Below are positions 45,605-55,120 of a stretch of DNA of 64,000 bases, one piece after another. The DNA is from Xanthomonas arboricola pv. juglandis (GTDB taxonomy: Bacteria; Pseudomonadota; Gammaproteobacteria; Xanthomonadales; Xanthomonadaceae): assembly GCF_001013475.1 (NCBI RefSeq), contig NZ_JZEF01000001.1:310001-374000 (forward strand). The letters are read 5' to 3'. The notes under the pieces are model-generated. The model was not told the DNA's origin and made no database searches. It saw only the letters and a list, made by a program, of their open reading frames with translations. Position numbers and translations under genes: made by a program. Position 1 is the first letter of the stretch, and every line of letters begins with the position of its first letter.

Positions 45605-46312
45605 TCACGGCTCCAACGCTAACGTCGTCTCGATATCGCTATTGATCCGCGCCACGAAGCGGCCACTGCCGGCGGGCAGGTTGGCCGGCAGTGTCCATTG
45701 CCTGGTCTGGCCGGGCAGCACATAGCCGGCCAGATCATCGCGGATGCTGCGGCGGGTGCCGCCGGCATCGATGTAGGCCAGGTCGGCCAGCCTGGCATGA
45801 CTGAGCCCGGCGTTATGGATCTTCAGTGCGCGGCCGTCGCCGTGGCCGGACAGGCTGGCCTGCAGCGCTGGGTGCGGGTCGCCGGGCTGGCTGGGCAGGG
45901 CAAACACAGGGGTGGAATAGCGCAGCAATTCGGTGTCGCTACCCGCGGCATGCTGGGTCACCACCAACCGGTAGCTGTCTTCGGTCTGCACCGGGCTGGG
46001 GCCCAGGCGGATCACCCGCAGCAGTTGCCGGCCTTGCGGAGCAATTTCGAAATGCGCCGGGCTGACGGTGGCGGCGGTGGCCGGTTCGAGCAGCTCGCGG
46101 TCGCCGTCCTGGCGCCAGCGGTAGAGCTTGGCTTCCGCGCGCCACGGCAGTGCCGCCTGGTTGTAGAGCCAGACGGTGGCCTGGTCGCTGTCGGCGGGAA
46201 TGCGTGCAGTGGTCGGGGCGATGGCGATCTCGGCGGCAACGGCGCTGCCGCCGATGACCAGGCCGGCCAGCGCCAACGCCAGCAGGCCGCAACAGGAGCG
46301 AGACGCGGCCAT
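45605..46312 (-). CDS. Second pilus chaperone (Csu-type, PapD-like)
   Basis: The protein has 235 residues. After a signal peptide (CCGLLALALAGLVIGGSAVAA) it has the immunoglobulin-like N-terminal domain of fimbrial chaperones (IAIAPTTARIPADSDQATVWLYNQA, LLRVIRLGPSP) and a C-terminal domain ending near YVLPGQTRQWTLP. It is the last gene of the operon and shares this pattern with the first chaperone (50095-50865), from which it probably arose by duplication. Two chaperones in one archaic pilus operon suggest that different subunits need different partners. Confidence 0.85.
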   Translation of the reverse strand: MAASRSCCGLLALALAGLVIGGSAVAAEIAIAPTTARIPADSDQATVWLYNQAALPWRAEAKLYRWRQDGDRELLEPATAATVSPAHFEIAPQGRQLLRVIRLGPSPVQTEDSYRLVVTQHAAGSDTELLRYSTPVFALPSQPGDPHPALQASLSGHGDGRALKIHNAGLSHARLADLAYIDAGGTRRSIRDDLAGYVLPGQTRQWTLPANLPAGSGRFVARINSDIETTLALEP

Positions 46313-46314
46313 GG

Positions 46315-46647
46315 TCAGAACGCGATCGTGGTGATGCGCGCGGTGCCCGCAGGCGCTGGCCCGGCAAGTGCGCTGGCATCCTGCCCGGTGCTGGTGACGG
46401 CGGGGGTATCGGCGTTGCTGGCCGGCGGGGCGATCGCTATCGGCGTGCCTCGGGAACAGCTGGCGCGTGGCGGCGCAGTGCGCAGCTCGCAGCCGCTGAG
46501 CAGGCGCAGGCCGATGTGCAGGGTGAAGTTTTCCGGGCCGCGAGCGGTGGCTGCGTGGGCCGCGGTAGAGCTCGCGCTGCAGACGAGGGCGACCAGCGTC
46601 AGGCGCTTCAACAGAGTGACCAGCGTCATGAAGGCAATCGTTTGCAT
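46315..46647 (-). CDS. Small SCPU-like pilus protein
   Basis: This 110-residue protein with a signal peptide (LTLVALVCSASSTAAHA) sits between the tip subunit and the second chaperone genes. The mature part starts like a spore-coat-U pilin (FTLHIGLRLLSGCEL), has two Cys, and ends in a hydrophobic strand (ARITTIAF) like pilin C-termini. The middle is only a short Pro/Ala/Thr-rich stretch, about half the size of a normal pilin. It may be a shrunken minor subunit. Its stop lies 2 bp before the next start. Confidence 0.65.
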   Translation of the reverse strand: MQTIAFMTLVTLLKRLTLVALVCSASSTAAHAATARGPENFTLHIGLRLLSGCELRTAPPRASCSRGTPIAIAPPASNADTPAVTSTGQDASALAGPAPAGTARITTIAF

Positions 46648-46695
46648 TGGAGACGTAACAAATAGCGACGCCCCCGATGTGAACTTTATTAACTG

Positions 46696-47730
46696 TCAGT
46701 AAGTGATGGAGACGGTCACCGTATCGTTGTAAGCGCCTGCAATGGGCTGTTGCGGTGCCGGCGCGCGGCCATACACGGTCACCGTCTGCGCGACTCCGTT
46801 GCCGGTGCCGCTGAGCGTATCGACACCGATGCTGGTGCCCCAGCGGTTGCCGCGGCCGGCGTCCCGATACAGCTCATAGGCGATGTAGTTGGCACTGCTG
46901 GCATGGCGCATGCGCCGGACGCTGCCGGTGGCATTGATGCCATCGCCCAGCCCGATGTTCCAGGCGGTGCGGTTGGTGCACGACAGGCTGATGGTGTAGG
47001 TGCGGTCGATGGCGGTATCGATGGTGCCGGCGATGCTGCCGAAATCCAGGTCGGTGGTGACGTAGGTATTGCAGCGTGCCGGCACGTTGGCCGAGGCGGT
47101 GAACGGGAACGCGTTGCTGGCGGTCTTGGCGCCGCTGCCGCCGGCCGTGCAACTGCTCGGCGCTGGCGGCACACCGATGACGCTCTCGTTGTAGGAGTAG
47201 CGCAGCACGGTGTCGGCACCGCCGAAATTGCTGGTGTGGTTGCCGACCGACAGGATCTGGTTGGCCGGAATCCGCCCGTACACGGTGACGGTGGTCGTCT
47301 GCGAGCCGCCGGTGACCACCGGGACGCCGTAGGACAGTGTCAGCAGGCGCGGCGAGGGCGTCGTCGACCCGGTGGCGCCCCAGACCTGGGTACGCGTGGC
47401 CTCGCTGTAGATCTGGAAGTCCAGGCTGTCGCTGGTGGGGTTGAGCATGCGGCGCGGCGCGTACAGCCCGTTGCTGGCGCTGCCCGGCCCGAGGTCAAGG
47501 CACAGGCTCACCTGCGCATAGCCCAGCACGCTGAGCGCGGCGGTCGCGCAGGAAACGTTGAGCGTTGCCACCGCATCGGTGGTGCCGTTGGCCGCCACGT
47601 TGCCGAACGCCAGCGGGGTGCCGAGGGTGACGCTGCAGGTGGTGTCCGCGCGCGCGTCCTGGCCGGGTGCAAGCCACAACGTGGCGATCGTCAGCGCAAA
47701 GACCAGGCGCCACAGTGCGGGCAGGCTCAT
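46696..47730 (-). CDS. Two-domain spore coat U (SCPU) tip adhesin, CsuE-like
   Basis: The protein has 344 residues. After a signal peptide (LVFALTIATLWLAPGQDARA) come two SCPU domains. The first (about 30-170) starts TTCSVTLGTPLAFGNVAANG and the second (about 200-344) starts VPARCNTYVTTDLDFGSIAG. Each ends in a strand with the VTVYGR motif. In archaic pili the two-domain protein forms the adhesive tip and binds hydrophobic surfaces. Its ATG overlaps the usher stop by 4 nt. Confidence 0.87.
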   Translation of the reverse strand: MSLPALWRLVFALTIATLWLAPGQDARADTTCSVTLGTPLAFGNVAANGTTDAVATLNVSCATAALSVLGYAQVSLCLDLGPGSASNGLYAPRRMLNPTSDSLDFQIYSEATRTQVWGATGSTTPSPRLLTLSYGVPVVTGGSQTTTVTVYGRIPANQILSVGNHTSNFGGADTVLRYSYNESVIGVPPAPSSCTAGGSGAKTASNAFPFTASANVPARCNTYVTTDLDFGSIAGTIDTAIDRTYTISLSCTNRTAWNIGLGDGINATGSVRRMRHASSANYIAYELYRDAGRGNRWGTSIGVDTLSGTGNGVAQTVTVYGRAPAPQQPIAGAYNDTVTVSITY

Positions 47731-50144
47731 GGGGTGTTCTGCTCGAGAACGCAGGGCAGCGGGCCGACCCGCGGAATGCCGCCGGGGTTGGTCGGGTAGG
47801 TGAAGCGCGCGCTGCATCGGCCATCCGGTAGCTCGACCAGGATGCGGTTGTCGATCTGCAGGTTGTCCAGATAGGTCTCGCCGTCGTAGCCGATCACCAC
47901 GCGTTCGGCGTTGCCCTCGCGCTGCACCACGCTGCCGACCGGCAACGGCACGCCCTGGGCGTCATGCAGCACGATCATGGCCGCACGTACCCGGGTGATG
48001 CCGAAGCGCACCGCCACCCCGGACTGCTGGCGCGGTGTCACCGCGGTATCGACGCGGTCCACGCGCAGGTCCGCCGGCAGGTTCAGGGTGTCGATGGACA
48101 GCTGGTTGCGCTGCCACGACTGCAGCGGGGTGACCAGCAGCATCCCGCGCGCATCGGTGACGCCGATCAGGCGATTCTCCAGCCGCACCGGAATGCCGGG
48201 CTGGCCGTCGGTGGAGACCACCGCAAAGGCATCCTGGATATCGCGCGCGGCGAAGCCGCGGCCGTTCATCCACACCAGGCTGCCGCTGGCGCTGGCATAG
48301 CCGAAGTTGGCGCCATCCTGGTTGGCGACGCCGAGGTTGTAGCGGCCGACGCGGTTCAACCAGCCCAGCTCGGCCAGGCCGCCGTTGGCATCGTCGCCGG
48401 CACGCCCCTGTAGGCGCCAACCGATTCCGCCCAGGTCGCCGTCGCCGGGCAGCGGCTGGCTGACATCGGCCACGAATCCGGTGCGGTTGCCGTTGCGTTG
48501 CATCGAGGCGCTGGCCTGGCGCAACTCGCCGAACGTGGTCGACAGCGACAGGTACAGGCTGCGGTCGCTGCGCATGTCCAGGTTCTGGTTGCCGGACAGA
48601 TTGGCGGCCCAGTTGCGCCCGAAACTGCGCGACCAGAACAGGCTCGCGTAGCGCGAGGTGTCGCCTTGCGGGTAGCTCAGCCGCACATAGCTGGTGCCCA
48701 GCGAGCCGATCGGATTGACGTTGACGCCGAACACCGCGCGGTCGCTGATGCGCGCCGGCAACGCGCCCTGCAGCGCGCCCAGGTCGCGATAGTCGCCGTG
48801 GGTGCGCTGGGTGCCGACAGTGAAGTTGAAGCGACGGTTGTTCCAGGCATACCCCAGCACGTACTGGCCGCCGCGCAGCGCATCCATCCGGCTATGCGCG
48901 TAGGCCGCGTTGACCACGCCGCCCGCGCCGAGCAGCCACACGCCGCCGGCACCGGCATTGACCACGCCGCCGCCGGCCTCGGTATGCGCTTCGATGGTGA
49001 AGTCATCGCGCAGGCCCTTGCGCAGCGTGGCGCTGGCGACCGTGCGCGACTCGTAGGAAAACGAGCGCACGCCGTAGTCCTGGCGCAGATGGCCGATGCC
49101 GGCCGACCATTCGGAAATGCCGCGCGCCAGCAGTTGCGGCGTGCCATAGAAGGCGAAGTCCAGCCGGCGCACCTGGCCGAACGCATCGGTCACCACGATC
49201 TGCGCCTGCCCGGTGCCGCTGATGCCGGGTTGCGCGGCCAGCTGGAACGGGCCGGCCGGCACCTGGCCGCTGTACTGGCGCAGGCCATCGACGTAGAGCT
49301 CTACCGTCGACGGCACCACCGCCTCGCCCAGGAAGCTTGGCGTGGGGGTGAGCACGCGGTACGGCTGCAAGGCGTAATTGCGGCCGATCTGTATCCCGCC
49401 CAGGCGGATCGAGCGGCTCCAGTCGACAAAGCCGCTGTAGAAATCGCCGACCGTCAGGCTGGTGGCGCTGTCGGGGAAATCCATCTGCCAGGCGCTGTCC
49501 AGGCGCACCGCTTCGCTGCGCCAGCGCTGGTCCTGCGGGCGGTCGTAGGCCAGGAACACCGCGGTGGTGTCGACCATGCCGCGGCCGATGCCGAAGCCGC
49601 GCACTTCGGTCGCCAGCGACACGCTGCTGGCCCCGGCATTGCGCGTGGCATAGAGGTCGTAATTGAGCAGCATGCCCGGCGAGGCGGTGGCGCTGGGCGG
49701 TGCGACCTGTTCGGCCTTCAGTACCGTGGTGGAGAGCGACAGCTGCGCCAGCGGCACCTGCAACGCAAGCCGCTGCAGCGCAGCGTCGTAGCGCACCTCC
49801 ACGTCGGGCAGGCGATCCAGGTCGACCAGCTCGCTGGCGGCGCGGTCGGCCAGGAGGAAGCCCAGTTTGCGCAGCGTGTCGACCGAGCCGCGCAGGTGGC
49901 CGTCCACCAGTTCGAACGGTGCCAGGCCGCGGTCGGCCTGGTTGAGGCTGACATCCAGGTACAGCGTCTGCGGCAGGGCCGCTACGTTCTGCGGCGCCTG
50001 ATCGGGCAACGGCGCCATGTCGGCCAGATCGCCGGAGGCGGCATGTGCCAGGCAGGTGGCGGTCGCAAGCAGCGTCATCGCCAGCCGGCCCGCATCACGG
50101 CGCTGCTGGCGCGGCCAACAAGGTGCGTTCGTCCGCCTCACCAT
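47727..50144 (-). CDS. Outer membrane usher, CsuD-like
   Basis: The protein has 805 residues. It is the outer-membrane pore that assembles the pilus. It has an N-terminal chaperone-binding domain (LYLDVSLNQADRGLAPFELV), a beta barrel with the plug region (PSFLGEAVVPSTVELYVDG, PFQLAAQPGISGTGQAQIVV), and C-terminal domains ending in ...RCSARFTYPTNPGGIPRVG. ATG 50144 follows AAGGA and precedes a plausible signal peptide (RLAMTLLATATCLAHA). It overlaps the upstream chaperone gene by 50 bp. Confidence 0.9.
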   Translation of the reverse strand: MVRRTNAPCWPRQQRRDAGRLAMTLLATATCLAHAASGDLADMAPLPDQAPQNVAALPQTLYLDVSLNQADRGLAPFELVDGHLRGSVDTLRKLGFLLADRAASELVDLDRLPDVEVRYDAALQRLALQVPLAQLSLSTTVLKAEQVAPPSATASPGMLLNYDLYATRNAGASSVSLATEVRGFGIGRGMVDTTAVFLAYDRPQDQRWRSEAVRLDSAWQMDFPDSATSLTVGDFYSGFVDWSRSIRLGGIQIGRNYALQPYRVLTPTPSFLGEAVVPSTVELYVDGLRQYSGQVPAGPFQLAAQPGISGTGQAQIVVTDAFGQVRRLDFAFYGTPQLLARGISEWSAGIGHLRQDYGVRSFSYESRTVASATLRKGLRDDFTIEAHTEAGGGVVNAGAGGVWLLGAGGVVNAAYAHSRMDALRGGQYVLGYAWNNRRFNFTVGTQRTHGDYRDLGALQGALPARISDRAVFGVNVNPIGSLGTSYVRLSYPQGDTSRYASLFWSRSFGRNWAANLSGNQNLDMRSDRSLYLSLSTTFGELRQASASMQRNGNRTGFVADVSQPLPGDGDLGGIGWRLQGRAGDDANGGLAELGWLNRVGRYNLGVANQDGANFGYASASGSLVWMNGRGFAARDIQDAFAVVSTDGQPGIPVRLENRLIGVTDARGMLLVTPLQSWQRNQLSIDTLNLPADLRVDRVDTAVTPRQQSGVAVRFGITRVRAAMIVLHDAQGVPLPVGSVVQREGNAERVVIGYDGETYLDNLQIDNRILVELPDGRCSARFTYPTNPGGIPRVGPLPCVLEQNTP

Positions 50145-50865
50145 TGATCCTTGCGATGATGGTGCCGCGGCCGAACTGGGCCAGCGGTGCCCCCAGCGAC
50201 CAGCGCATGGTCTGGCCGGGCAGGACATAGCCCACCAGCCCGTTCAATGCCGTCCTGGTCGTGCCATCGACCCGATGCTGCAGGTCGGCGACCTGGGCAT
50301 GCCCATTGCCGGTGTTGCTGATCTGGATCTGCGCATTGCCGTCGCTGCCGGCAATCACCTGCGTGCTCAAGGTCGGGGTGGATTCGGTCTTGCCCGGCGG
50401 CAGCAGGAAGATCGGCACCGAGTAGCGCAACACGAACTGCATGCCCTTGCGATCCGCATCGGCGTTGGGCAGTTCGTCGACGATGATGCGGTAGCAGACT
50501 TCCTCGCTGGTCGGCGCGGGCCCGGCGCGAATCACCCGAATCAGCTGGCGCTCGCCGGCGGCCAGCGTGCGCATCGGCGGGCTGATCAGCAGTTCCTGGG
50601 TCGGGTCGAGCTGGTCCTTGCCGTCACGCTGGGTCCAGCGATAGGCGCGGGTCTGCACCTGCACCGGCGCGCTGCCGCTGTTGCTCAACCAGAGCCCGTC
50701 GGCGGACTGCTGTGCGCTCAGCGTCAGCGAGGTCGGCGCCAGCTGCAGGCTGGCCGCATGGGCCGGCTGTAGCGGCACTGCGCTGCCAAGCGCCAGCGTC
50801 AGGCTCAATCCGGCCGTGACCAGCCAGGCCGGCATCCGGTACGACAGGCGGTGGTGCAATGGCAT
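50095..50865 (-). CDS. First pilus chaperone (CsuC-like, PapD-like)
   Basis: This 256-residue periplasmic chaperone has the signal peptide PAWLVTAGLSLTLALGSAVPL and the typical segments LQLAPTSLTLSAQQSADGLW, ERQLIRVIRAGPAP, VCYRIIVDELP and GYVLPGQTMRWSL. It delivers subunits to the usher and caps their fold by donor-strand complementation. ATG 50865 lies 8 bp after the pilin stop; ATG 50835 is an alternative. Confidence 0.9.
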   Translation of the reverse strand: MPLHHRLSYRMPAWLVTAGLSLTLALGSAVPLQPAHAASLQLAPTSLTLSAQQSADGLWLSNSGSAPVQVQTRAYRWTQRDGKDQLDPTQELLISPPMRTLAAGERQLIRVIRAGPAPTSEEVCYRIIVDELPNADADRKGMQFVLRYSVPIFLLPPGKTESTPTLSTQVIAGSDGNAQIQISNTGNGHAQVADLQHRVDGTTRTALNGLVGYVLPGQTMRWSLGAPLAQFGRGTIIARINGEADERTLLAAPAAP

Positions 50866-50873
50866 GCGCGCGC

Positions 50874-51398
50874 TCAGTAGACGATCGTGGCGGTGATGGT
50901 GTCTTGGTAGGTACCGGTCGCGGGATTGTTGGCCGACGGGTTGGTCACGCGGCCGTAGACCGGATAGACCTGGTTGATGCCGGTGGCGGTGCGGCTCAGC
51001 GTATTGGTGCCGGTGGTGCTGCCCCATACCGTGCTGCGGCCCAGATCCTGGTACAGCTGGTAGGCGATGAAGTTGTTGGTGGTGACCAGCGCATCGGTGT
51101 TCTTCATGCGGCGGGTGGTGACGTCGTTGGCGGTGCCGGCATTGCTGCCCGCGCTCAACGCGATGTTGTACGGGGTCAGCGCGGTGCACTGCGCGGTCAC
51201 GCTGCCGTTGGCGTCGGCGTTGGCGGTGGAGGTGGACAACACCGAACCGAAGTCGACGTCCGTCGCGGAGGCGGCGGTGATGGTGCAGGCCTTGGTGACG
51301 GCGATCTTGACGTTGAATGTGGTGGTATCTGCTGCAGTGGCAACGCCAATGGTCGAGAGCAGGCCGAGGGACAGCAGGACAGGGCGGACAGTACGCAT
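50874..51398 (-). CDS. Major pilin, spore coat U family, CsuA/B-like
   Basis: This 174-residue protein has the signal peptide RPVLLSLGLLSTIGVATAA and one SCPU domain: FNVKIAVTKACTITAASATDVDFGS at the start (shown to its conserved end), ALTPYNIALSAGSN, MKNTDALVTTNNFIAYQLYQD in the middle, and a final strand DTITATIVY. ATG 51398 has AAGGA 7 nt upstream. It is the first gene of the operon, as expected for the major shaft subunit made in excess. Confidence 0.9.
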   Translation of the reverse strand: MRTVRPVLLSLGLLSTIGVATAADTTTFNVKIAVTKACTITAASATDVDFGSVLSTSTANADANGSVTAQCTALTPYNIALSAGSNAGTANDVTTRRMKNTDALVTTNNFIAYQLYQDLGRSTVWGSTTGTNTLSRTATGINQVYPVYGRVTNPSANNPATGTYQDTITATIVY

Positions 51399-51716
51399 GG
51401 ACATTTCCTTGACCGGTCTGGTCATTGGTGACGCGACGACTCGTCGCCCTGCCTCCAATGCATCAGCTGTGCCAAAGATTACCCTGAATGATTTGGCTAT
51501 CTCGCTGTTTATCCTCAGAGTTTTCGCGAAATTGCGATGTCTTTCGGATGACCCCGTTCACGGACTTTTTGACGCGTGCGGTAGTACGTCACACATGAAT
51601 ACGCGGCGCCGCCAGTTTCCTGCTGCCCCGTTCGTTTTGACGACTGATTGCCTCCAACGGAAAAAACGCCCGCGCAGGCCGTTCAGATTCAGCCCGAATC
51701 GGCGATAATCGCTGTC
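51399..51716. other. Divergent intergenic region, pilus operon / map
   Basis: No gene is seen. Close to map a -10 like element GATAAT (51704-51709) lies 7 nt before the map ATG and no Shine-Dalgarno sequence is visible, which suggests a leaderless or nearly leaderless map transcript. No clear promoter for the pilus operon could be picked out; AT content is locally higher around 51470-51560. Confidence 0.5.
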
Positions 51717-52493
51717 ATGAGCGTCAATCTGAAAACCAAAGAAGAAATCGAACTGATGCGCGTCGCCGGCCGTCTGGCTGCCGAGGTGCTCGATGTCGTG
51801 GCGCCGTATGTGCAGGCGGGCGTCACCACGGCCGAGCTGGACCGCATCTGCCACGACCACATCGTCAACGTGCAGGGCACCATTCCTGCCAACGTCGGCT
51901 ACCGCGGCTTTCCCAAGAGCGTGTGCACCTCGGTCAACAACGTGATCTGTCACGGCATCCCGAGCGCGGCCAAGGTTCTGAAGGACGGCGACATCGTCAA
52001 TATCGATGTCACCGTCATCAAGGACGGCTGGCATGGCGATACCAGCCGCATGTATTACGTCGGCACGCCGTCGGTGATGGCCAAGCGACTGGTGGAAACC
52101 ACCTACGAGGCGATGTGGCGCGGCATCCGTGCGGTCAAGCCGGGTGCAACGCTGGGCGATGTCGGCCATGCGATCCAGAAGTTCGCCGAAGCCGAGCGTT
52201 TCAGCGTGGTGCGCGATTACTGCGGCCATGGCATCGGCAAGGTCTACCACGACGAGCCGCAGGTGATGCATTACGGCCGCCCCGGCGAAGGCCTGGTGCT
52301 CAAGCCCGGCATGACCTTCACCATCGAACCGATGATCAACGAAGGCACCTACCACCATAAGACCCTGCCGGACGGCTGGACCGTGGTGACCAAGGACCGC
52401 AAGTTGTCCGCGCAGTGGGAACACATGGTCGCGGTGACCGAAGACGGCGTGGATGTGCTGACGCTGTCGCCGAACGCTCCCGCTCCGGTATGA
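51717..52493 (+). CDS. map: Type I methionine aminopeptidase
   Basis: This 258-residue enzyme removes the N-terminal Met. Metal ligands lie in GDIVNIDVTVIKDGWHGDTS (two Asp), YCGHGIGKVYHDEP (His), TFTIEPMINEG (Glu) and SAQWEHMVAVTE (Glu). The start was chosen at MSVNLKTKEEI. No SD is seen and GATAAT lies 7 nt upstream. Its stop overlaps the glnD ATG by 4 nt. In E. coli map lies next to rpsB but is transcribed divergently, with glnD downstream; here the pilus operon separates map from rpsB. Confidence 0.96.
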   Translation: MSVNLKTKEEIELMRVAGRLAAEVLDVVAPYVQAGVTTAELDRICHDHIVNVQGTIPANVGYRGFPKSVCTSVNNVICHGIPSAAKVLKDGDIVNIDVTVIKDGWHGDTSRMYYVGTPSVMAKRLVETTYEAMWRGIRAVKPGATLGDVGHAIQKFAEAERFSVVRDYCGHGIGKVYHDEPQVMHYGRPGEGLVLKPGMTFTIEPMINEGTYHHKTLPDGWTVVTKDRKLSAQWEHMVAVTEDGVDVLTLSPNAPAPV

Positions 52494-55099
52494 CGGCCAC
52501 GCCGGCGGACCGACCCGACCCGGGTGTCGCCGGCGATGCCGAGTGGGCCGCGCAAGCGCGCCCGCTGCTGGTGCATGCCGACATGCGGCTGTGCAAGCGC
52601 TTCGACCAGGGCGAGCCGATCGAACGCCTGGTGGCCTTGCGCGCCCGCGCGGTCGATCAATTGATGCGCAATGCGTGGACGCGCTGCATCCCGGCCGATG
52701 CCGGGCTGTCGTTGCATGCCGTGGGTGGCTATGGGCGCGGCGAACTGTTCCCGCGCTCGGACGTGGATGTGCTGGTACTGGGCGAGACCGGCGTGCAGCA
52801 ACAGCACGAGCAGGCCCTGGCGCGGCTGTTCGCCTTGCTGTGGGATGTGGGCCTGCCGATCAGCCACGCGGTGCGCTCGCCGGCGCAGTGCACCGCCGCG
52901 GCCGCCGATCAGACGGTGCTGACCGCCTTGATCGAATCGCGCCCGCTGGTGGCCGGAAGTCAGGCGCGTGCCGCGCTGGCGGCAGCGATTTCGCCGCAAC
53001 AGGTGTGGCCGGCGCGCGAGTTCTTCCAGGCCAAGCGCGAAGAGCTGCTGGCGCGGCACCAGCGCTTTGGCGATACCGCCGACAATCTGGAGCCGGACAT
53101 CAAGGACGGCCCCGGCGGTCTGCGCGATCTGCAGACGCTGGGCTGGATGGCGCTGCGCGCGTTCGGGGTCAAGGATCTGGAGGCGCTGGTCGGGCTCGGC
53201 CATGTCGGTTTCGACGAGGCCGTAGCGCTGCGGCGCGAACGCGAGGAACTGGCGCGCTTGCGCTTCGGCTTGCACCTGGTCGCCAAACGGCCGGAAGAGC
53301 GGCTGGGGTTCGATTACCAGAAGACGCTTGCCGAGCGGCTGGGCTTTGCCGACGACCCGGAAAGCCTGGGCGTGGAAAAGATGATGCAGCGCTTCTACCG
53401 CAGCGCTGCGTTGATCCGCCGTATCAGCGACCGCTTGCTGCAACGCTTCGAAGAACAGTTCGACGGCGAGGCGGTGCCGGAGCCGCTCGGCGAGGGCTTC
53501 AGTCTGCGCCGCGGCTATCTGGCCGCAGATGCAGAGGACTGGCCGGCCGGCGATGTGCTGCAGGTCTTTGCGCTGTTTGCGCAGTGGGCGGCGCACCGCG
53601 AGGTACGCGGGCTGCATTCGCTGACCGCGCGCGCGCTGGCCGAGGTGCTGCGCGATTTGCCGGCCTACGACGTCGCCGATGCGACCGCGCGCGACCGCTT
53701 CATGGCGCTGCTGCGCGGCCCGCGGGCGGTGGAGTCGCTCAACCGCATGGCGCGCCTGGGCGTGCTCGGTCAATGGATTCCGGCATTCGCCAGCGTGTCC
53801 GGGCGCATGCAGTTCGACCTGTTCCATGTCTACACGGTGGACCAGCACACCTTGATGGTGCTGCGGAACATCTCGCTGTTTGCCGCCGGCCGCGCCGACG
53901 AGCGTTTTTCGATCACCCACGAAGTCTGGCCGCGCCTGCGCAAGCCGGAATTGCTGCTGCTGGCCGGCCTGTTTCACGACATCGCCAAGGGCCGCGGCGG
54001 CGATCACTCCGAGCTGGGCGCGGTGGATGCGCGCGCGTTCTGCCAGGCGCATCGGCTCAGCGAAGGCGATACCGCGCTGGTGGCCTGGCTGGTCGAGCAG
54101 CATCTGCGCATGTCGGTCACTGCGCAGAAGCAGGACATCTCCGACCCGGAGGTGATCCACCGTTTCGCCACCCTGGTCGGCACGCGCGAGCGCCTGGATT
54201 ACCTGTACCTGCTGACCTGCGCCGATATTGCCGGCACCAGTCCCAAGCTGTGGAACGCGTGGAAGGACCGGCTGCTGGCCGACCTGTACTTCGCCGCGCG
54301 GCGCGCGCTGCGCGAGGGTCTGGAACATCCGCCGCCGCGCGAAGAGCGCCTGCGCGAAGCGCGCGAGTCCGCCCGCGCGCTGATGCAGGCGCAAGGCCAC
54401 GACGATGCCACCATCGACCGCCAGTTCGCCGGCATGCCGGATGAAAACTTCCTGCGCTTCCGTCCCGAGCAACTGGCCTGGCAGGCGGTGTCGCTGATCG
54501 AAGTGCAGATCGGCCAGACCATGGTCAAGGCGCGGCGCGCGGTGCCGGACAACGACGCGCTGGAAGTGTTCGTGTATTCGCCCGATCGCGATGGGTTGTT
54601 CTCCGCGATCGTCGCCACGCTGGATCGCAAGGGGTATGGCATCCATCGTGCCCGCGTGCTGGATGCGCCGCACGATGCGATCTTCGACGTGTTCGAGGTG
54701 CTGCCGCAGGACAGTTCCGCCGATGGCGACCCGCAGCGCCTGGCCGCAGCCTTGCGCCAGGTGCTGGCCGGCGACCTGCACAAGGTGCGGCCCTCGCGGC
54801 GTGCGGTGCCGCGCCAGCTGCGCCACTTCCGCTTTGCGCCGCGCGTGGAATTCAGCGAGAGCGCCGGTGGCCGCCGCACCCGCATCAGTCTGGTTGCGCC
54901 CGATCGCCCCGGCTTGCTGGCCGATGTGGCCAATGTGCTGCGCCTGCAACACCTGCGTGTGCACGATGCGCGCATCGCCACCTTCGGCGAGCGCGCCGAA
55001 GACCAGTTCCAGATCACCGACGAGCACGACCGCCCGTTGCCCGAATCCGCCCGGCAGGCGCTGCGCGACGCGCTGTGCGCCTGCCTCGATCCCACCTAG
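52490..55099 (+). CDS. glnD: [Protein-PII] uridylyltransferase/uridylyl-removing enzyme
   Basis: The protein has 869 residues. The nucleotidyltransferase domain has GGYGRGELFPRSDVDV (GGYGRGE at 79-85, catalytic DVD at 91-93). The GlnD-PUR region follows (EPDIKDGPGGLRDLQTLGWM), then the HD domain (LLLAGLFHDIAKGRGGDHSE) that removes UMP, and two ACT domains in the last 180 residues that sense glutamine. It sets the uridylylation of PII and so the nitrogen state. It is coupled to map by ATGA. Confidence 0.97.
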   Translation: MTATPADRPDPGVAGDAEWAAQARPLLVHADMRLCKRFDQGEPIERLVALRARAVDQLMRNAWTRCIPADAGLSLHAVGGYGRGELFPRSDVDVLVLGETGVQQQHEQALARLFALLWDVGLPISHAVRSPAQCTAAAADQTVLTALIESRPLVAGSQARAALAAAISPQQVWPAREFFQAKREELLARHQRFGDTADNLEPDIKDGPGGLRDLQTLGWMALRAFGVKDLEALVGLGHVGFDEAVALRREREELARLRFGLHLVAKRPEERLGFDYQKTLAERLGFADDPESLGVEKMMQRFYRSAALIRRISDRLLQRFEEQFDGEAVPEPLGEGFSLRRGYLAADAEDWPAGDVLQVFALFAQWAAHREVRGLHSLTARALAEVLRDLPAYDVADATARDRFMALLRGPRAVESLNRMARLGVLGQWIPAFASVSGRMQFDLFHVYTVDQHTLMVLRNISLFAAGRADERFSITHEVWPRLRKPELLLLAGLFHDIAKGRGGDHSELGAVDARAFCQAHRLSEGDTALVAWLVEQHLRMSVTAQKQDISDPEVIHRFATLVGTRERLDYLYLLTCADIAGTSPKLWNAWKDRLLADLYFAARRALREGLEHPPPREERLREARESARALMQAQGHDDATIDRQFAGMPDENFLRFRPEQLAWQAVSLIEVQIGQTMVKARRAVPDNDALEVFVYSPDRDGLFSAIVATLDRKGYGIHRARVLDAPHDAIFDVFEVLPQDSSADGDPQRLAAALRQVLAGDLHKVRPSRRAVPRQLRHFRFAPRVEFSESAGGRRTRISLVAPDRPGLLADVANVLRLQHLRVHDARIATFGERAEDQFQITDEHDRPLPESARQALRDALCACLDPT

Positions 55100-55120
55100 T
55101 AGTCCGTTCGGAGACCCCCC

